A DNA stretch of 64,000 nt from Meghimatium bilineatum (taxonomy: Eukaryota; Mollusca; Gastropoda; Stylommatophora; Philomycidae): positions 32,122,127-32,186,126 of the forward strand of contig CM067298.1 of the NCBI GenBank assembly GCA_034231615.1, in the 5' to 3' direction. Below, piece by piece: positions 1-9,944 of this stretch. Each line of letters starts with the position of its first letter. The first letter of the stretch is position 1. Position numbers and translations under genes: made by a program. The notes beneath the pieces were generated by a model. It was not told the origin of the DNA, ran no database searches, and saw only the letters and a program-made list of their open reading frames with translations.

Positions 1-185
1 GCCACAAATTCATACGATATCTATTTTAAACTACCACCCAATCATCTTATATTTGTTTTAAACTGCAACCCAATCATCTTATATTTGTTTTAAACTGCCA
101 CCCAATCATCTTATATTTGTTTTAAACTGCCACCCAATCATCTTATATTTGTTTTAAACTGCCACCCATTCATCTTATATTAATT
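1..185. repeat. 32-bp minisatellite, cut by the window edge
   Basis: At least five near-identical units of 32 bp (core ttgttttaaactgccaccca). Successive 'catctt' landmarks fall at 75 and 107, giving the period. The array is truncated by the start of the window, so its full length is unknown. It stops just before the G-rich stretch at 195-200 where the neighbouring transposon probably begins. Confidence 0.9.
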
Positions 186-482
186 AATTTTATAGGGGGG
201 AGGTACACCTAGGAGACGGTAGGGGCACAAAAAAATTCATATCTAAAAAACCGTTAAAGTTACAAGGCTGCAACTTTCACAGTAGATACCTGAATGAATA
301 CCCTATTATGTTAATATAAAATGGTTCTTTCAGTATAAAAATAAATAGACATTATTTGGTCTTTAACACAAATGTTAAAATTTTCATGTTCAAAATGGTA
401 CAGTCAAAACGGTAAAATTTTTGAGAAAATAGTAAGCACAAATGAGTTAAAATTTAAAATATATGCATAGAAATGGAATAGC

Positions 483-639
483 TATAGCGCAAACTAAGGA
501 TATTAGAATATATTTTCTAACTTTTCATACAAGCTGGTTCAAAGTTCACCAATTTTGAGAATTTGAAAATTTTCCAAATTTGAATGGCTGTAAAAATTGT
601 AAATATAGATAGATAGCAAAGTTCTTAGTTTGCGCTATA
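483..639. repeat. 16-bp perfect inverted repeat in transposon flank
   Basis: The sequence tatagcgcaaactaag at 483-498 is the exact reverse complement of cttagtttgcgctata at 624-639, with a 125-bp AT-rich loop. It lies downstream of the stop codon of the minus-strand transposase, between the ORF and the presumed element end. Subterminal inverted repeats are known transposase-binding or hairpin sites in DNA transposons; a function here is inference. Confidence 0.75.
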
Positions 640-785
640 TGGAATTATGTTAGGAATATGCATGCCAAATTTTATTAATATTGGTTAATATTTGAAAAAG
701 TTATGAGAACGGATTTGTTAATAACATCAAAATTTCGCAAACGAACGAAAAGAAAATTTACACATTAAAAATATAATTTCCTACC

Positions 786-2726
786 TTAATAACTCCCTGC
801 AAGGTAAGGATATCCTTCCGCTTCAACTTGTGCTTCATCTAGACCCAATCTCCTCCTTCTCCTGGCTCTTCTGACTTCTAGGGTTGCCTCGGTAACCTTA
901 TTTTGTGCATTTAATAGTCTCTTAGAATCAGTTCTTGCGAAGTAATCCAATGTGAATTTTCCGCAAGTCACTTCCAACAACCTAAGTGGAGCTTGCAGAG
1001 CTTGTGACCCATCATTAAAAACTAAGGTTGCAATGCCAACACCAATATTAACAGCAGTCAAACCATGGTATAAGTGCTTTGGGCAGATCTGCCATATCAT
1101 ACTGTTGAAGGACTCATTTGCATTTTGAGTGTAGCATTCTAAACATTTTGTCAAGATGCTTGGGTGGCTGAGATCTTTGAACACAGGCTTGATTACATCC
1201 AATACTGCCTCTGATATACTGTTTCGATGTTTGAATGGCTTATTGGCAGCAACTGCTATCTTGTATGGACACCAACTGTCACCACAAAGGTTATGCATCG
1301 GCTTCTCGTCAGTTGATAACTTGTGAAAATAAATGGCCCACACAGCTTCTCTCATTCCTTTCAAATTATTCATATTTCCTCTAATAGCATTCCCATAATA
1401 GTTTTGAATTTTATCTATCTGATTGTCTGTTAGTCTACCTTTACCTCCTATTTTTCTTCCATCTGTTAAATTTCTACCTGACCATGAACATTTTATCTTG
1501 CGCAATCGTGTGCCCATTCTCTTCTGTACATGTCCTACACATTCTATTTTCTCCACTTTCACATCACCATATGGGTTTGAATTGGAAACACTTTTAAAAC
1601 TCTTGGTATCACCATCTCCTACAAATCTTATATATCTTAATCTATACTTTTCTTCGGAGTTAGAAAATAAATTCACGGCTATTGATGCCTCCATACTTCC
1701 AGATGACCCTTTATGTGTAGCCGTACATTGAGACTCATGCTTATTTTTCCACAGCTGGTATTCTTGTGATTTTTTGTCCTGCTTTTCCCAATAATCACAT
1801 GATTTACATGCCTTGGAAAGTACTCCTGTGTCTAAAACTTTGCCAGTAACACACCCAATCAGTGAAGTGACTCCAATTTGTGATGTGTGACCTCTAGTCA
1901 TCCAAGTCCCATCAACAGATACATCAATATTTCTACACACATCTTCTATATCTGGAACTTCTGCTAATTTATATTCTATCTGTGCTGCTTTCTTCATGCT
2001 TTCAAACTGAGCTGATGAAACAGATTTGGCAATGGATTCCTTGATTAGTTTGTATGAACTCTTTTTAATGGGTGGTGGTAAGCACATCATTCCGCAAAAA
2101 GTTTCCAAAGCAGCAAGTCCTCCTCCGACACAGCGCATAGCAAATACAGATCTACGATTGATTGAATGTATTTGTAAACTATTGCTTATTGATATTTGTT
2201 GATTTGAATTGAAAGGTATTTGCCTAGTGCATTTCTTATTCCTACAACTAAATACAAACTGGCTGCCTAGTCCATGCCTCTCTGTTTCAACAAAATCAAC
2301 AATGCTAAAGCAGTACTGACATACAAGATGTGAAGATATTTGTTGTTGTAAGATTTCAAAATCAATGATCCTGTTTCCACACCATGATTCTTTACAATGG
2401 TTTTCACTAGCTAGGTCTATGTCTTGTATATTCTCACCTTCACTGTCAGAGTCATATAATAATCCATACATCCCTTTCAGCTTTCTCTCTGACTTGCTTG
2501 AAGGGGGCGTGTCCTTATGAGTAGATGTATGACTATGATGTGAACAATCAAATGTATTAATATTATCTATACCTGTACTACTAATTTTAGCATTATGCGT
2601 ATGGTCAGTGGAATTGTTTATATCTGTACCTACATCAACTTCGCTGAACAGACAACTTTTATTAGTAAATCTATTTCCACAAAACTTACGTTTTCTTGAG
2701 TGTCTGGAATATTTCTTTTCTGACAT
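786..2726 (-). CDS. Mutator-like transposase, intact 646-aa ORF
   Basis: Uninterrupted single-exon frame. The frame can be opened further upstream from a TTG at 2750, but the first ATG is at 2724-2726 (start MSEKKYSRHS), which I prefer. The N-terminus is low-complexity and basic. Then come a CxxC...CxxxxC zinc-binding-like module (C136, C139, C161, C166) and a catalytic core with the signatures of the animal Mutator-like transposase domain: VDGTW (D272), CKSC (C307/C310), GDGD (370-373), ECVGH (C396/H399) and an H478-xx-C481-xxxx-C486 cluster after STDEK. D272 and D371 or D373 are the likely DDE aspartates; the acidic third residue is uncertain (E474 is one candidate). The C-terminus is an Arg-rich tract and then EGYPYLAGSY, resembling the usual tail of the family. 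Length fits a complete member. Role: cut-and-paste transposition in the nucleus. Alternatively it could be a domesticated gene; nothing here decides. I am confident of the family and less so of the exact catalytic triad. Confidence 0.85.
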   Translation of the reverse strand: MSEKKYSRHSRKRKFCGNRFTNKSCLFSEVDVGTDINNSTDHTHNAKISSTGIDNINTFDCSHHSHTSTHKDTPPSSKSERKLKGMYGLLYDSDSEGENIQDIDLASENHCKESWCGNRIIDFEILQQQISSHLVCQYCFSIVDFVETERHGLGSQFVFSCRNKKCTRQIPFNSNQQISISNSLQIHSINRRSVFAMRCVGGGLAALETFCGMMCLPPPIKKSSYKLIKESIAKSVSSAQFESMKKAAQIEYKLAEVPDIEDVCRNIDVSVDGTWMTRGHTSQIGVTSLIGCVTGKVLDTGVLSKACKSCDYWEKQDKKSQEYQLWKNKHESQCTATHKGSSGSMEASIAVNLFSNSEEKYRLRYIRFVGDGDTKSFKSVSNSNPYGDVKVEKIECVGHVQKRMGTRLRKIKCSWSGRNLTDGRKIGGKGRLTDNQIDKIQNYYGNAIRGNMNNLKGMREAVWAIYFHKLSTDEKPMHNLCGDSWCPYKIAVAANKPFKHRNSISEAVLDVIKPVFKDLSHPSILTKCLECYTQNANESFNSMIWQICPKHLYHGLTAVNIGVGIATLVFNDGSQALQAPLRLLEVTCGKFTLDYFARTDSKRLLNAQNKVTEATLEVRRARRRRRLGLDEAQVEAEGYPYLAGSY

Positions 2727-3220
2727 TTCGATTAATGACTTTAATAACAAATTGTAACAAATTCGTCGTCAAATGTGCTGCACCAGGTTTGTACAAATAG
2801 ACTTATTTATTCCGGAAATCGACGCAAAGATATATCGGGAGGTGTTCATTGTTTTAATTAATATGAACTGTTCACTGTTTTTCTAGAACACACTGAGCAT
2901 TTTTGCAATATTTCTTACAATTTGTTGACCCACCCCCACCTATTTTAAAAGCCTATATCTCAAAAACTATTAATGCTACGACAAAATTATTTTAAGGAAA
3001 ATGTGCATAAATGGACGCTCAATAATAAAATTACAATATCTTCGTACAATACAAAAATCGATGTTTTTCTATATATTTCGGTGTATCTGCCCCCTGCTTA
3101 GGCAACCCATCCCTCTTATATCAAGTCCTATCAATTCCTTCTATATCTATCTCTAACACTTTTCAACAGGTGTTTCTGGCTCTTTCTATTTTTGTATTTT
3201 ACACCAATGAATCCTTGCTG

Positions 3221-3417
3221 CTCTTGACTATTGCTCGTCTTGACTTTTTCTCGTCTTGACTATTGCTCGTCTTGACTTTTTCTCGTCTTGACTATTGCTC
3301 GTCTTGACTATTGCTCGTCTTGACTATTGCTCGTCTTGACTTTTTCTCGTCTTGACTATTGCTCGTCTTGACTTTTTCTCGTCTTGACTATTGCTCGTCT
3401 TGACTATTTATCGTCTT
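3221..3417. repeat. 16-bp minisatellite with two alternating variants
   Basis: About twelve units of a 16-mer, either cttgactattgctcgt or cttgactttttctcgt. The two variants alternate in a partly regular order, suggesting that blocks of two units were duplicated together. From 3418 to 3680 I see nothing further. Confidence 0.9.
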
Positions 3418-3684
3418 CTAATGCTTTTGTTCATCTTATTGTATGTCCTGTTTATCCAAAGCTGTGGTGGGCATCCACTTCAGATACACAAACTATCGGG
3501 CTTTACTATTTACCTAGACTGCAGTACTCTTGATTGTTTGTCACTTTGTATTAACATTTATTTGCTGTAACCAACCGTTAGGAATGTTAATGGTTTTTTA
3601 TCTGTGGTTTCTGTTTCTTTATGAGACAGCATTGAAAAGTATGCACAATGTCAGTTCTATATTTATTTCATTTAAGATCTATCA

Positions 3685-4965
3685 GATTCCAAATCTGATG
3701 TCTACATTGATGTTCCAACACATACCCAAGAAACCAGCAAAGAGACAAACACATATATCAGACACTACCATGAGATTGGTGGAAGAAAGAAGAAACACAA
3801 GACCATGCTGAACCACAACAGTAAAATGATATTCAAACATCTCACAAGAAAAATACAAAGACACATATGAAGAGACAAACAGCAATTTATAAACGACTCC
3901 TGTAAAAATATGGAGGGCTTGTACGAAAAATGAAAAATATAGAAGGCATGTTCCGATCAGTAAATACCACAAAGAGTACAACATACAAAACAAGTACGAG
4001 AGTTATCAGAGATAAGGCTGGAAACGTCCTGACAGAACAAAATGATATCATGCTAAAATTGAGAGAGTATTACAAAGAAATTCACACAGAGCCATCCCAA
4101 AATAATCCAGCGGACCAATAAAACATAGAAAGAAACACACAGGAGCCCGAACCAACAAAAGAAGAAATAAGGACATCAATTGACAGCTTGAAGAGAAGGA
4201 AAGCAGTATGGTGCGACGAAATTAATAGTTGAAATAATTCAAGCAGGGAGGCGAGGAGACCATTAACATCTATTTTCAGTTATGCACCAAGATCTGGAAA
4301 ACAGAAACCTGACAAAGAGATTGAGAAAGATCCACGTATATACCTATACCAAAATACGCAGATCTGGAATTATGCTCCAACTATAGAACAATCGCACTAA
4401 TAAACCAAGTCAGCAAAATATTACTACACATTACAATGAAATGAATAGGAAACATAATTGAAGAAGGGGTTCACGAAGCTCATGCTTCATATTAGAGCTG
4501 GTCGAGGCACTAACGATCACATTTTTAATATGAGGATGATAATAGAAAAATGCAGAGAATTCAATATCGACCTGTATGCATGTTTCATAGATTAAACTAA
4601 AGCTTTTGACTGTGTGGAAGCATCACCAATTATGGGGAATAATAAACAACATGGGTGTCCCAGATCACATTGTACGGCTAATTACAGAGCTATACAAAAA
4701 TCAAGAAACCGCCGTGAAAGTGGAAGGGAAATACATTATCAGAGTGGTTTAAAGTAAAAATGGAGTAAGATAGGGGTGTACAAAGTCACCATACCCGTTT
4801 AACACATACGAAGAGAACATAATGAGAAATGTGAAACACAAAACAATCCAACGAGAATTCAAACCCATAAACATTGGAGGCCTACAGATTCCAGACATGA
4901 GATACACAGACGACACAGTCCTATTAACATTACATGATAAAACATTACTGAACATAATAAAATAA
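3685..4965 (+). pseudogene. RTE-like LINE remnant (pre-RT and RT domains), stop-riddled
   Basis: Translating in shifting frames gives a recognisable non-LTR retrotransposon polyprotein. Around 3740-3805 a linker is seen (TMRLVEERRN); at 3990-4090 the typical VIRDKAGNVLTEQNDIM followed by LREYYKEIHTEP; then YIPIPKYADLELCSNYRTIA; AGRGTNDHIFNMRMIIEKC at about 4500; FIDxTKAFDCVE at about 4590; and the polymerase box RYTDDTVLL at about 4900-4930. Frames break many times, so the copy is dead. The endonuclease and C-terminus are missing. It ends near 4965, where a fragment of opposite orientation begins. Lineage a (no RNase H). Reverse transcriptases of this group copy their own RNA at a nicked target. 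Confidence 0.85.
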
Positions 4966-4968
4966 ACA

Positions 4969-5303
4969 TTGTTAATATTTTTCTCATGTCATTCAAAGTA
5001 CTTTTAGCCATCCCTACTCATGTCATTCAAAGTACTTTTAGCCATTCTTACTCTCCTTTTAATTTCTGATTCACGTCTCATCTGTCATCATTTGTGATTA
5101 TGTGTCCAAGATATTGATAATGTTCTACTTATTGTAGTTTCTATCCATATATTTTTATGTTTAGCACCTATTCTTTTGTGACTTTGCTGATTGTCATGGT
5201 TTAAAATTTTTTTTTTAAATATCCAGTCCATAATCTTTACTTTATTTATTGACTTGATCTATTAGTCTTTGTAGTTCATGCTCACTTTCTGCCAAAAGAA
5301 CAG
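4969..5303 (-). pseudogene. LINE 3' half fragment, same family as the 36.5-39.2 kb copy
   Basis: The reverse complement matches 38495-38790 closely: both contain gcagaaagtgagcatgaact, then a shared tactggactggat-like tract and gcta/tctaaaagt...tgacatgag. The piece contains a duplicated 34-bp step (ctcatgtcattcaaagtact at 4984 and again at 5018). It codes for the region just after the polymerase box and is full of stops. It joins head-to-head with the plus-strand LINE ending at 4965 and runs into the tetranucleotide repeat at 5304. Confidence 0.8.
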
Positions 5304-5343
<40 letters not shown>

Positions 5344-5690
5344 ATCTTATCTTATCTTATCTTATCTTATCTTATCTTATCTTATCTTATCTTATCTTAT
5401 CTTATCTTATCTTATCTTATCTTATCTTATCTTATCTTATCTTATCTTATCTTATCGTATCGTATCGTATCGTATCGTATCGTATCGTATCGTATCGTAT
5501 CGTATCGTATCGTATCGTATCGTATCGTATCGTATCGTATCGTATCGTATCGTATCGTATCGTATCGTATCGTATCGTATCGTATCGTATCGTATCGTAT
5601 CGTATCGTATCGTATCGTATCGTATCGTATCGTATCGTATCGTATCGTATCATCTTATCATCTTATCGTATCATCTTATCGTATCATCTT
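5304..5690. repeat. Compound satellite: (TCTA)n, (TTATC)n, (CGTAT)n
   Basis: Three sharply bounded blocks follow each other: a tetranucleotide ctat repeat to about 5343, about 22 units of cttat to 5455, and about 39 units of cgtat to 5650, then interrupted catcttat units. The blocks are very homogeneous. Long open frames on both strands here (for example repeats of ILSYL or SYRIV) are products of the repeat, not genes. Confidence 0.97.
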
Positions 5691-6031
5691 ATCTCCACCT
5701 ACACCTATCCCCATCCCCACCTTCATCTATCCCCATCCCCACCTTCATTTATCCCAATCTGACATCTTCATCTATCATGGTCAGGTCTGGTCTGATCTGA
5801 TCTGATCTGGTCTGATCTGATCTGGTCTGATCTGATCTGGTCTGATCTGGTCTGATCTGGTCTGGTCTGATCTGATCTAGTCTGATCTGATCTAGTCTGA
5901 TCTGATCTAGTCTGATCTGATCTAGTCTGATCTGATCTAGTCTGATCTGATCTGATCTGATCTTGTCTGATCTGGTCTGGTCTGATCTGATCTGGTCTGG
6001 TCTGATCTGATCTAGTCTGATCTGATCTAGT
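5691..6031. repeat. Cytosine-rich spacer and (CTGAT/CTGGT/CTAGT)n pentanucleotide satellite
   Basis: A short ccccatccccacctt repeat (5691-5765) is followed by about 53 pentanucleotide units that mix ctgat, ctggt and ctagt in short runs. All are one-base variants of one another and of the upstream cgtat and cttat units, suggesting a single growing satellite whose unit mutated in steps. Confidence 0.95.
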
Positions 6032-6371
6032 CTGTCTATCTATACGCTGTGTCCCTTGTTTGCCTTGCGGTGTCAGGGGTGGAAGAGTTCTCTGGAGATG
6101 GCCTTCTTGTGCTCTGTTTGTAAGCGCACTGTAAAAGCATTCATATCCCTCATTGCCGTAGCCTGGCCAAGTACTAGGGATCGAAGATACGGGAATGCCA
6201 ACCCGGCTCAAAAAAATGCTGGCTGAAGACGGATGTGTCAAGTTGACAGGCGCAGATAACGCAGCTTGCTGTAAAACATGACACTACGCAGATCACCCTC
6301 ATACGCACCTCTCAGGACGGTCAGCGGAATGCTTTCAGAGGGACCGCCGCAAGGCGTACGACGAAGAAGAA
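6032..6371. other. GC-richer segment of probable repeat origin
   Basis: Noticeably more GC-rich than its surroundings and ending in a (GAA)-like tail (acgaagaagaagaaga) at about 6360-6376, the same kind of tail that closes RNase H LINEs in this window. One plus-strand frame reads CSVCKRTVKAFISL, which is vaguely finger-like. I cannot assign a family. It may be the 3' end of a different retroelement inserted beside the satellite. Confidence 0.35.
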
Positions 6372-6795
6372 GAAGATATCCCCCATGACCATTAGAATAT
6401 CTGTAGATTTTACTGGCTTGAGTAGTTATTGTAGGTCGTCGTAGTAATTTCTATTTCTTATTCAGTGTAGTATGTAGTTGATGGCGTATGTTTGTACAAT
6501 GCCTAGGTAAAAGGATTTTACTTTGATCTTTCATCATTCTGTCGTTATATGTCCAGTACCCTTTGACGTATTTTTCTATTTCTTTCTTGATCAGTATTCC
6601 TACCCCAATTCATGGTAATCTCCTCCTGAATGTGTAAAACTAAAGTTTTCTTTTCTTGTTTACCTAGCATCTTTCCATTTCGTCTCTGCTACTCCTAGAA
6701 TATCTACATTTAATGCCTTTAAAATTTAGTTTTCTAGCTTCCCTGATGGGTGTAGTGCTCTAACATTCCATGTTCCTATTCTTCTTCTTTTGCGT
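6372..6795 (-). pseudogene. LINE endonuclease-domain fragment (lineage a)
   Basis: The reverse complement reads RIGTWNVRALHPSGKLEN, then ILGVAETKWKDA, THSGGDY and VGILIKKEIEKY, matching the AP-type endonuclease start of the plus-strand copy at 36500-36860 almost base for base. IGTWNVR is the conserved first catalytic block of the LINE endonuclease. Stops interrupt the frame. With the piece at 4969-5303 it is in the same orientation and of the same family, so both may derive from one insertion whose middle was replaced by satellite. Confidence 0.85.
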
Positions 6796-7160
6796 TCATT
6801 CTAAAACTCCAGCTGGATCTCTGTTATAGCAGGACCATGGTCCCATTAGATTTCCAGCAGGATGTAGTCCAGATAATGGAAATGCGTTGTGTCGCCGTTT
6901 TATTTGCGCAAATGGCCCAACACATCCGTCTTCGGTGGGGTTTCTATTCTAATATGTTGCTTTCTAGTCTTTATATGTTTTTGGTCCGTTGCTTGGCTTT
7001 GTGATGTACGTGGTAAGATCCCAGGGTTTTCTACGGTGGTCATCCAACATTCATTGTTATATGCTCTAAACGTGCCTCTTGTGTGTGACACATTTTGCTG
7101 TTTCACCGTTCGAGTCGTTGATCAATTTGGATTCCTCCGCATCGTGCACCGTCGCTGACT
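6786..7160 (-). repeat. LINE 5' flanking unit (monomer-like)
   Basis: Directly upstream of the endonuclease start lies a segment beginning (plus strand) ttgcgttcattctaaaactc, with aaatgcgttgtgtcgccg further on. The same landmarks occur three times in tandem at 48094-49240. Its position suggests it is the 5' untranslated or promoter region of this LINE. Small open frames here (68 and 89 codons) are not recognisable. Confidence 0.5.
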
Positions 7161-7310
7161 TTTCTTTTATGATGATGGACATTCCCTGCTGTTTCTATTT
7201 GGATGTCTCTTTACGATGACATTCTACGCTGTTAAATTAACCGTTAGCTGGAGTAGTCGAAACGCCATTTTTTGTCTGCATCGAAAATAGAGTGATGTTC
7301 GCAAGTAGGA

Positions 7311-7450
7311 ACAAACTTGAATGATTCACTACTCAAGAATGATGAATGATTGAATACAGTTCTCCTATAGTCAACTAAGAACAAACTTGAATGATTCACT
7401 CCTCTAGAATAATGAATGATTGAACAAAGTTCTCCTTTAGTCAACTAAGA
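7311..7450. repeat. Two-copy 70-bp tandem duplication
   Basis: Two adjacent copies of a 70-bp unit (acaaacttgaatgattcact at 7311 and 7381) with about 10 differences. From 7160 to 7310 and 7451 to 7620 nothing else is recognised. Confidence 0.85.
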
Positions 7451-7619
7451 ACAAAAATAACAGTGGGATACAGGATGGAACTAAATTTGGCATCAGACTG
7501 TCTCCAGTAATACGCTAACTGCACCATCAAAACTCCGTAATCCAGAAAACACAAATGTAAATTTTGAAACACGCCCACCACATTACACGAGAATGAAATG
7601 AGCGCTAAAAGATTAAATA

Positions 7620-8190
7620 AACACGAGCGTGAATAAACTCATGTCCTGCTTACTACACCTCAGCACTACAACCAAAGAAACAATACCGCAGGGGATCCCT
7701 GGTCACTTTGGCATACTTGGAAATGAAAAGGCTGATTTTCTGTCAAAGGAGGGGGATCACTAGAACAAATAGAAAATGATATTACGTACTATGAAGATGA
7801 TATAGCAATTCTTAAGAAAAAGTGGAACCATATGCACCCAGCTGCAAAAGACAAACGAACCCTATCACCAAATGTCACGCAAGGAAAAAATCATTATCTT
7901 CCGACTACGAACTAGCCATAACAGACTGAGAAGTCACATGTTCAGAAAGCTCAATATTGATGAGACAGACATGTGCAACTGTGGACTGAGCCTAGAGACT
8001 GCAGAACACATTCTTCATGCCTGTCAATTCTACCAAGAAGAGAGGGAGAAAATATGGTCTACTGAGACAGCACTACTTCCAGACTTGAGGGATTCCATGG
8101 ATGACTTGAATCGAATTACACAGTTCATTGAAACTATTGGAGCTGTAGCCTGAAAACTGACTGAAGAACTAAGAAAAAAAACTATTCAAA
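7620..8190 (+). pseudogene. RNase H LINE C-terminal fragment
   Basis: Frame-shifted translation gives IPGHFGILGNEKADFLSKEG, the RNase H motif containing the conserved His and final Asp, at about 7690-7760. After a shift, an open stretch at 7872-8153 reads IIIFRLRTSHNRLRSHM, then a CNC...H...C tail (DMCNCGLSLETAEHILHAC), ending FIETIGAV and stop. This is the C-terminus of a jockey/I-like LINE polyprotein; RNase H removes the RNA strand during reverse transcription. Same family as 31388-31530 and related to 29665-30339. The 7872 ATG is internal and not a real start. Confidence 0.85.
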
Positions 8191-8199
8191 ATCTGTATA

Positions 8200-9480
8200 C
8201 ATGACATGTGACAATCTCGATCTAGATGTATTATACAATAATCATAAGGTGATCCAAAATTGTTTCTCTGATACTCTTAAGCATCCCTTATATGTGAGAT
8301 AATGATTTTACTCTAGATGAAATGTGATCACAGTGTCACATCCAAGAGGGATCAAATTTTACGCAGTTACGTTGTCTGCTCTCGTGGTTAATGCAAATGA
8401 TTATAGGATTTCTGAGATTAGATTTCGTTACAAGAGGAGAATATTAAATCTTAAAGAACAACTACGCTTTAAAAATTTCAAGTGATTAGTGTTTAGTTTC
8501 GTTACGTGAGTACTGGAAACATTCGGAAATGTGTAAAGTTATTATAAATGGTTTTCTTTTCAAGAAATACAATACTATGGCAGCATCGAAACTAGGTAGA
8601 GGAGACCTTGGTAGACTATTCGGTTACAAATGCCAAAAGCAATTTCCTGGAGGTGCCACAAGCACAAATTAATTTAGTTTACGTAAAAGATTAGGGGCCG
8701 TGTTGTAGTGAGTGAGAACTTCATGGCGCCAAATATACTAGTTTAGATTTTGTTATCTGGTGCTAGCGATTATTAAATACTATGACACCTATGTTTGTCA
8801 TGTCTCATTCCATGTATATCATGATGTCTAGATTACTCGAAAAATCATTACACCTCTTTTTGCCATCTCTATGTTTGTCAGGAGTGTCATGATCAACATG
8901 GTGACATGATGGCTACGAATTTATTTTCTCTCGCCAAAATGTATTTAAATACACTGAACTATGCTTTCCAATATGTGTTATACCGTGTGACATTTTCCAA
9001 GTAATAACATTAGTCATGAATGTTATTTTTATTCGCTAAGGAATACATATTATTTTTTTTTAAATATATACTTAATTATGCGAAGAAAAAATTATGTAAC
9101 CTTGGGCAGTGTAACTGTTCACACACCAGTCAACAGGTATCTATCTACACACCGCTCTGTTCACTCACGTTCACATTGTCGGCCGGTCAAGCTATGTCCG
9201 ATAGCTATAATTATGTTTATCACTAGCAAATTGGAGAGCAAACTACGTCAAAAACGACTTTTATGTTTTACCGGTTTTAAATTTGCCTTATAACATGTGC
9301 ACAGTGCCACAAGTCTTCAGTCAAAAAACTGTGGCAGAGAAACACCAAGTCATGTTTAACTGCCATAGTGATCGCTTGAATAGAACAGGGACGTCTTCAA
9401 GTGCAAATAGCGCCAAACTCTTCCTATTTCAACTATTCTTCTATATAACCTTTACTAGTTGATCATAATCGCTGTCAGCA
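8200..9480. other. No recognisable feature
   Basis: AT-rich sequence with short open frames (68 and 71 codons near 9020-9293) that resemble nothing I know and overlap each other. I see no tandem array or element end here. Confidence 0.6.
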
Positions 9481-9488
9481 TGCAACAG

Positions 9489-9728
9489 CAACCACACCTA
9501 TGAAACCGCGTCGGCGTTTAAAATCAGTGAAGGCGGCAAATGGGATCTGTGCGCGCATAGTCTCTGCTGTATGGGCACATGTCCTGCCCAGCATGTAAAG
9601 TCTAGATGCGGCGGACTGCACAAATGCGCTAAGGCAACTTTGTTCATCTTCAGTGACACCGAGACACCTCTGGAGTCTCGCAGCCGTTTGGGCGGCTGAG
9701 CAGCCCTATTCAGGAAAGCACTGCTCAC
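9489..9728 (-). pseudogene. Possible LINE-derived finger remnant
   Basis: GC-richer than its flanks. A minus-strand frame of 76 codons (9498-9728) contains AGHVPIQQRLCAHRSHLPPS, and another minus frame reads CPYSRDYARTDPICRLH, similar in spacing to the CxxC...H finger that ends lineage c LINEs, with the second Cys lost. It abuts a plus-strand RT fragment. The assignment is weak. Confidence 0.3.
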
Positions 9729-9734
9729 CTCCTA

Positions 9735-9935
9735 GCCAAACAACAACCACAGAGGTTCATCTCAATCAACTCCTTTTCGTGGATGATACTGTAATAGTTT
9801 CCCAATCTGAGATTACCCTTCAATCTCTCATCACCACCTTTGCAAAAGCATGTCACATTTTCTCTGTCTTAACGAAGACAGTGGTTTTATGTCAAGGTAC
9901 AAAGTCTATCTGTTTTGGTGATATCCTCCAAGTGT
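9735..9935 (+). pseudogene. LINE RT catalytic-box fragment
   Basis: The frame reads LNQLLFVDDTVIVSQSEITL, followed by FAKACHIF and LTKTVVLCQG. LLFVDDTVIV is the YxDD-type polymerase box, and the downstream pattern (FAxAC...LTxKKTxVL) is typical of the RTE/BovB-like group (lineage c). Only about 65 codons remain; both ends are lost. Confidence 0.75.
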
Positions 9936-9944
9936 AGCAGAAAG

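Larger units (their letters stand above)
195..3105 (-). mobile_element. Mutator-like DNA transposon (approximate ends)
   Basis: The transposase ORF (786-2726, minus) is flanked by non-coding AT-rich sequence on both sides. The left flank near 196-245 contains ggaggtacacctaggagacg followed by a ggggcac block. The reverse complement of the right flank near 3060-3105 contains a comparable gggggcagatacacc block. They could be imperfect terminal inverted repeats, but the match is weak and I could not find a target-site duplication, so the ends are provisional. The subterminal sequences share a diverged direct match (238-266 and 2953-2982, about 21 of 29 positions) and there is a perfect 16-bp inverted repeat at 483-498/624-639. 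The presence of a transposase-type ORF makes a mobile element likely; the boundaries are inference. Confidence 0.55.

Noticed and set aside
1423-1731. 102-codon plus-strand frame inside the transposase
   Set aside because: Shadow of the minus-strand transposase, which has clear domain signatures.
5278-6241. Long open frames on both strands (175 and 157 codons)
   Set aside because: They are translations of pentanucleotide repeats (ILSYL, SYRIV, RSDQT) and have no independent coding evidence.
7872-8153. Independent 93-aa protein
   Set aside because: It is the C-terminus of an RNase H LINE; its ATG is internal.
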